Positions 59,489-64,000 of a DNA stretch of 64,000 nt are shown here, piece after piece. The stretch comes from Ophthalmolycus amberensis (lineage: Eukaryota > Chordata > Actinopteri > Perciformes > Zoarcidae). Where the stretch lies: positions 530,001-594,000 of the forward strand of contig JAFEUB010001102.1 in assembly GCA_024529925.1 (NCBI GenBank), written 5' to 3'. The notes under the pieces were generated by a model. The model saw nothing but the letters and a program-made list of their open reading frames with translations. It was not told the DNA's origin and made no database searches. Position numbers and translations under genes: made by a program. Numbering within the stretch: the stretch's first letter is position 1; each line of letters starts with the position of its first letter.

Positions 59489-62400
59489 GCACGCGTACAC
59501 ACAGTCAAGCTCATTCTATCGTTATTACCTCCATCTGCTCCCCATCATCATTTTCTTTCTCTGTCCCTCTCTCTCTCTCTCTCTCTCTCTTGCTCTCATG
59601 AGTACATTTTCAGTGTATTTTTAGTATGCTTAACCCCATTGGGAAACTCTAGTGTTAACACCCCATTGGCAGTCCTAAGCCATGCTCTACCCTTTGAAGA
59701 TTCTCTGGATAGATCCTTTTACATTTGCACACTTGAAAGAACCTGCAAAACTTTGAAAATGGAACATATGGTACCAGTTCTCCGCAAATACATGACGATA
59801 TCAAGGACAAAATTCATCACTCAGATGATGCAGCAGCATCTTAAAACAATGTGCACACATGCATGTGTATTTTTTGGGGGGGGGATAGCGGAGGGACATA
59901 GCGGAGGGATATATGAAGGCCAGGCGAGTGTGTTGAAGTGAAGCAGAGTGGAAAGGTCCTGCTGCAGTGTGTGTAGAAGCAAACCAGAATGGTGTGTAGT
60001 GGAGAGAGGAGAGATGTTTTCAGCAACCTGACACACAGGATTCCACAAAAATATACGTCTGAGTGAAGCCTTTATACTAATCATACATTATACCTCAGTA
60101 TATCACTCGTGAGTCAGATATGTTATTGTACTATACTGCACCTATCCCTTCACAAAGCAGCCATCCATCACAGAAACTGATCTTCTACTGCTGTGTCCAT
60201 GCTTTCCTTTCATAGTCGGTTTAAACATTCATAAAGAAAGTCAGCCAAACCTATAAATAACTTGTTAAGAACAGAGAGGAGATTGATAACAGAAGTAACA
60301 ACTTCACTCACTTAATGAAACATTAAATTCTGCTGAAGCTTCAGGTTTATACTCAAACAAGCACATTAAAGGGTCGCAGCTACGTTGGTGAGGACTCAGG
60401 TGTGACTAGACTGGTCAGTCAGTCCAATTAAAGTAGGTGAAGTGTGACATGAGGTCAATCACCGTAGTGTCCGTAGTCCACCGGCATGGAAAAGACTTTT
60501 GAACAGGCCACTCCTGCCATCTTGTTTGAGACCATTCGACTGTGGCAATTTTGCAAACCAGACAATCAAATTATTATTCAGTCTCCTAAACTCCCCGCCA
60601 AACCGCTTTTGGCCGCTAGTGCACAGGAACACATTGGATGCGTTGTGTCATTTATTTGAAATTGTAATTAAAAGCTCATTATTCCAAACACTTGCTGATC
60701 TAATCCCGCTGCCTGCTTCGCATGTGCTCATTAGCATTATGTTGTGATCGCTGGGTTTATTCTTTTGCCTCAGCGGCAGGCTTTCTTGACTTCACTTTTA
60801 ATTGTAGAGAGCTGCATGGGTTTAATGGTACATGGGGATTGAGCTCCCGTACCTTCATGTTCAAAGCATCACAACGTCAAACTGTTTTCAGCCTCTGAAG
60901 ATCTCAGTGTTCTGTTCAATTATTTTTGGAAAAACAAAATCATGAGGTTTGAACATTTAATCGAAATGTCCTTTCTTTAAATTCTTGTGACTAGAGAATA
61001 AAATATGCATTATGTGTCTCACGACTGCTTCTTGTGTTATAAACCCAGTGGCTTGTATGTTTATTGCTGAGACCTTCCTGTGACTTTTTTCTTTGATCAT
61101 TTTCTTTGCCACTATGCGCAAGACAAGCAACAGGCCAAGAGTATCAAGACAATCACGATGTTATCTGTTTTTAGATGAAGAAATGGACAGCAACACACAC
61201 AGTTTGCAACCTAAGATATGACTGATAATTACATTTTTTTTTTAGGAACCATCATCAATATTGTCTTGCAACAGGCAGACACAGCTGACAAAACCTCGCA
61301 GTTAAACTGATCGATGCGGTGGAAACTTATTGAGAAAGTTACTGTGTGGCTCCACAGCAATGCATGCAGTGGTATCAGGTGCAGAAGTAGTATTACGGTT
61401 ACGAGCACAAGTGCATATAGCGTACTGGAATCGGTATCGTTGCTAGATAAATCCATTGAAATGTTTATCTGTGACAATTGGAGAAGAGTTCCAAATTTAC
61501 TGAATTGACTCAGTCAGTGTTTAGAATACAGTAACATTTGCTTAGTCAGCTAAAGCTACTGCTCATTCGTGAACGAATAAGGCTTTAGCGGCAAAATATA
61601 TGAGAACTGAATTAAGCAAGGGTGCTTGTGAATTCAAAAATGTGTTATTTCTTCATTGAAAAGTTACAAGGCCTATTTGCTATATTAATGTAATACATTT
61701 TTTATTTTAATTTTATTTGAAATATGACTGGGAGAATATTTTCAATCACTAATAACCAAAAAGATCCAAGTGTATTATGTGTTTCTTAAGAACTGGTATT
61801 CTTGGTCAGGGAGTTATTTTGCTATTCGATTGTGATGAGGAAAATAAAACCCTGATAGATACAAGACTAATGACCTCGAACTTTGTGTAACTAAGCACAT
61901 TGCAAGGAAAGGCAGACCCTATACTCTCCTTCCTTCAGCCAAAGATTTATTGGACAGGCTGCAAACAGAATTAAAGAATCAATTGACTGATACATTTCCA
62001 AATGAATGCAAGACACTGGAAATGACAGGAACTAAGTAAAGGCAGGACTTGATTGATGATGGCATTTTTGTCAAGAAAGAAAAATGGCATAAGTGACCAT
62101 AATAAATATCTTTTTCAACAAAATATGAGGTTGTGTTCGACGTAAAACCTACACAAAAGGGCGTTGCAGCAGTACAACTGCATTTCTCATGGTTGCTCAT
62201 GGGACACCACAGGTATCACAGATATAAGGAGGAGGAATGTGATTTATTTGGGATGGAGAACCATGGATGAAGCCAGATGGAGGGAAGAAGGTGCACTATC
62301 ATTTATGAAGAATTATGAAGGCAGACAGGCAAAGCTGTGGAAACTCCAGCCCACTGAGACTGGACGCTCACTTCAGATAGCAGCCTGATTGTCAACTACA

Positions 62401-62929
62401 GAGCAGAGATCACATGCTACAATTCATATTACATAGTTATGAATGAAGAGAGGAAAAGCGAGGCATCCCACATACTGGAGGTCGTTGAGACAGAGGTCTT
62501 TTTCCTCCTTTTGAGCAAATTAAAGAGTCTGTTGATAAACAGATTTTCGAAAATAACAAAACACATTCTTTCACATTCATTTTGATGAAATTAAATGTAT
62601 TTTGTTCGTCTGCCAGTCCCTGATGTTGACACATTTCACAATTAAAGCTGCTAATTCCATCAGCATATATCTTTGGTTCTATTCCAAAATCAAAATCAAT
62701 CGTTTCTTCATCTCTCACCTGCATTCCTGAGCTTTTTGTTCCTGTACACGGACAGGATGACCAGGACATTGCCCAGGATGTCTACTACGATGGTGAAGAT
62801 CAGCACGCTGGCCAGTGCAGTGGACACCCCGGTGGAAGAAGCGCTCATCCCGCGGTCGCTCTCATTCCGGGACAAACAGTTCGACCCGTTCTCATCCATC
62901 ACCTCTCCAAAATCCAGATCCAAATCCAT
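54805..62929 (-). CDS. mtnr1c: Melatonin receptor 1C (Mel1c; GPR50 counterpart), two exons
   Basis: A Gi-coupled receptor for melatonin. Exon 1 is 62929-62719 and exon 2 is 55664-54805, joined within RNAG|N at the usual melatonin-receptor intron. The protein has 356 residues. The N-terminus has two N-glycosylation sequons (N14, N22). Hallmarks are NKKLRNAGN, SVADLVVAVYPYP, AINRYCYICHS (NRY in place of DRY), PNFFVGSLQYDPRIYSCTFAQ, LFAVCWAPLNLIGLAVA and NAVIYGLLNQNFRKEY (NAxxY in place of NPxxY). The tail ...TEGLRSKPTPAFTKNNVAEINV resembles chicken Mel1c, so the subtype is 1C rather than 1A or 1B. The tail is short; the long tail of mammalian GPR50 is absent. Ligand-binding motifs look intact, so it probably binds melatonin. 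An acceptor-like site at 62976 suggests an upstream non-coding exon. Confidence 0.96.
55930..56440. repeat. Diverged dispersed repeat, copy 2
   Basis: A relative of the 865-1870 repeat: it shares the 'ccactttggtccaaactgaaat' start, 'aggaccaaatacctgcaaaa', 'tcagcctcagctgtaccttgtgtt' and 'gctaaactaagatgg'. It lies in the mtnr1c intron and has the same orientation as copy 1. Confidence 0.7.
59452..59487. repeat. (CA)n microsatellite
   Basis: About 18 CA units in the mtnr1c intron, likely polymorphic. Confidence 0.95.
59568..59590. repeat. (CT)n microsatellite
   Basis: About 11 CT units, 80 bp after the CA tract. Confidence 0.9.
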
Positions 62930-62936
62930 CTTCCCC

Positions 62937-62954
62937 TCAGGGTGCAGCGGCCAT
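62937..62954 (-). other. Five-codon uORF in the mtnr1c leader
   Basis: CACC-ATG-GCC GCT GCA CCC TGA encodes MAAAP and ends 7 bases before the receptor ATG. Its start context (CCACCATGG) is close to the ideal vertebrate initiation context, so it should capture scanning ribosomes if it is in the mRNA. The receptor ATG has a good G at +4 and a purine at -3. Confidence 0.6.
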
Positions 62955-63477
62955 GGTGGGAATGCTCCGATGTAGCCTAAAGGAACAAATTAAATAGATC
63001 TACATACCAAAAAGTCAAGAGGACTTTACTGGAGGGAGCCTTGAACATTGTGATACTCCTGCTCCGCCTGTGGAGTACAGTGGGAGGAAGACGCGAACTC
63101 TGTAGACTGCATGCATGGGAGTCTCAGAAGTTAATTTCAAAGGTGATAAAAGATGCCAGGAGCTCGTGTTTCACTGCCGTCCTCAGTGTGGTCCCCTTAG
63201 TCACCGAGGCTCTTCCTGCGCGCGGCGGCATTCTGCTCGCGAAGGCTCGTCCAGAAGGCATGTGAGCGCTCTGCTGTGAGTAATGGCAATCTTGCACCAG
63301 ATAATTTACAGAGCGACAGAGAGTCCCGTGTTGTGTTTTTTTTTTGGTGCATTAATAAAGACAATATCTGTGTGAAATTCTGTCTGCAGGCAGGCTTGAT
63401 GCGCAGTGAGCATTTTTCGGTTGAATAGACGTCTAAAAGACGTCTATGCCCGACGTTGAAAAGACGTTCAGAATTGG

Positions 63478-63749
63478 TTCAAAAGTGAAAGTTTTTTCGC
63501 CGACTATTTGTAGACGTTGATTCAACGTTGAAGCTTAGACCAGATTTAAACGTGATTTGCAATACTATGATTTTTCGTCCTCTACATTGTGCTAATACTA
63601 ATATATCATGATTTAAAGGCTTACTAAGAAACCACATCCACATTTATCAGTTGAAAGCCAGTATTGGACATCACGTTGATATCTGGTCTAAACGTGAGCG
63701 TTGAATCAACGTCTACAAAGAGTCGGTTAAACACCTTTCACTTTTCAAT
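63478..63749. mobile_element. Palindromic fish repeat (foldback MITE)
   Basis: 'tgtagacgttgattcaacgttgaagcttagaccagat' near 63509-63545 is mirrored inverted by 'atctggtctaaacgtgagcgttgaatcaacgtctaca' near 63681-63717. Outside these, 'caaaagtgaaagtt...gccgact' pairs with 'agtcggttaaacacctttcacttttcaa'. The total palindrome is about 270 bp around an AT-rich centre. A further 'agacgtctaaaagacgtct' lies just upstream (63427-63446). No transposase. Confidence 0.8.
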
Positions 63750-64000
63750 GTGATTTAACTGTGTATTCAACCTCACCGTGTATTCAACGCCGAAATGCTT
63801 ACAGTGCTTCTGGATATATAACACATCAACAGTTTCCACTTACAGGACAAAAGACCAAGTGACACAGCAACAGTTAATTTCTATTTATTAAAGCACAATA
63901 TAACTATAACAATGTTCTTTATATAAAAACATAATCTCCTTTTCCTTCTTTAAATGTCGTTTTAAAAGCCACACAGGAGCCGGTTTCAGGAGATCTGCCA

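Larger units (their letters stand above)
55665..62718 (-). other. mtnr1c intron (7 kb)
   Basis: Donor GCAG|gtgaga on the minus strand at the 62718 side, acceptor tctccag|GC at the 55665 side. It contains a dispersed repeat (55930-56440), (CA)n and (CT)n tracts near 59452-59590, and no supported internal gene. Confidence 0.85.
62930..64000. other. mtnr1c upstream region with foldback repeat
   Basis: The nearest part is the mtnr1c leader, with a short uORF at 62937-62954 and an acceptor-like boundary at 62976. A modestly CpG-rich stretch (about 63180-63260) may belong to the promoter. The rest is occupied by the 63478-63749 foldback repeat. No other gene is seen. Confidence 0.6.

Overview
The window is nuclear DNA of a ray-finned fish, almost certainly a percomorph teleost. 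Its genes are split by GT-AG introns, microsatellites and dispersed repeats are frequent, and the order eda - tnfsf13b - lrrc32 (GARP) matches the three-gene stickleback armour-plate (Eda) locus. I see nothing prokaryotic, viral or plasmid-like. Exons were joined by eye from splice sites and reading phase; no alignment or search was run. Layout: 1-7260 is non-coding, with dispersed repeats and a long (GA)n tract. 7383-18790 (+) is eda, eight exons, with the paired splice donors that make EDA-A1 and EDA-A2. 19934-21830 (+) is a BAFF-type TNF ligand and 22647-24711 (+) is the GARP leucine-rich-repeat receptor. 24712-27773 is repeat-bearing spacer. 28043-33869 (+) is a multi-exon Tudor-domain gene that I cannot name; it has an unresolved reading-phase conflict at one junction. 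36535-37257 (+) is gjb1 (connexin 32 type), whose conserved tail continues in another frame to 37363. 41296-42378 (+) is an alpha connexin of GJA3/GJA8 type. 46871-48432 (-) is vma21. 54805-62929 (-) is the melatonin receptor mtnr1c (Mel1c, the fish counterpart of GPR50), split by a 7-kb intron. The rest is intergenic DNA with transposon relics, foldback repeats and simple repeats. Functional picture: the first three genes are signalling genes set close together: eda (skin appendage, scale and tooth placodes), a B-cell survival factor, and a receptor that docks latent TGF-beta. The next block is a germline-type Tudor gene and two gap-junction channel genes. The last block is a V-ATPase assembly factor and a melatonin GPCR. 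eda and gjb1 lie in human Xq13 and vma21 and GPR50 in Xq28, so the window packs genes from both ends of the human X long arm. The best leads are the gjb1 tail frameshift, the Tudor-gene phase conflict, the retained TGF-beta-docking cysteines of fish GARP, the retained EDA-A1/A2 donor pair, two hAT elements with target-site duplications, and several strong foldback structures. I found no convincing previously undescribed biological system.
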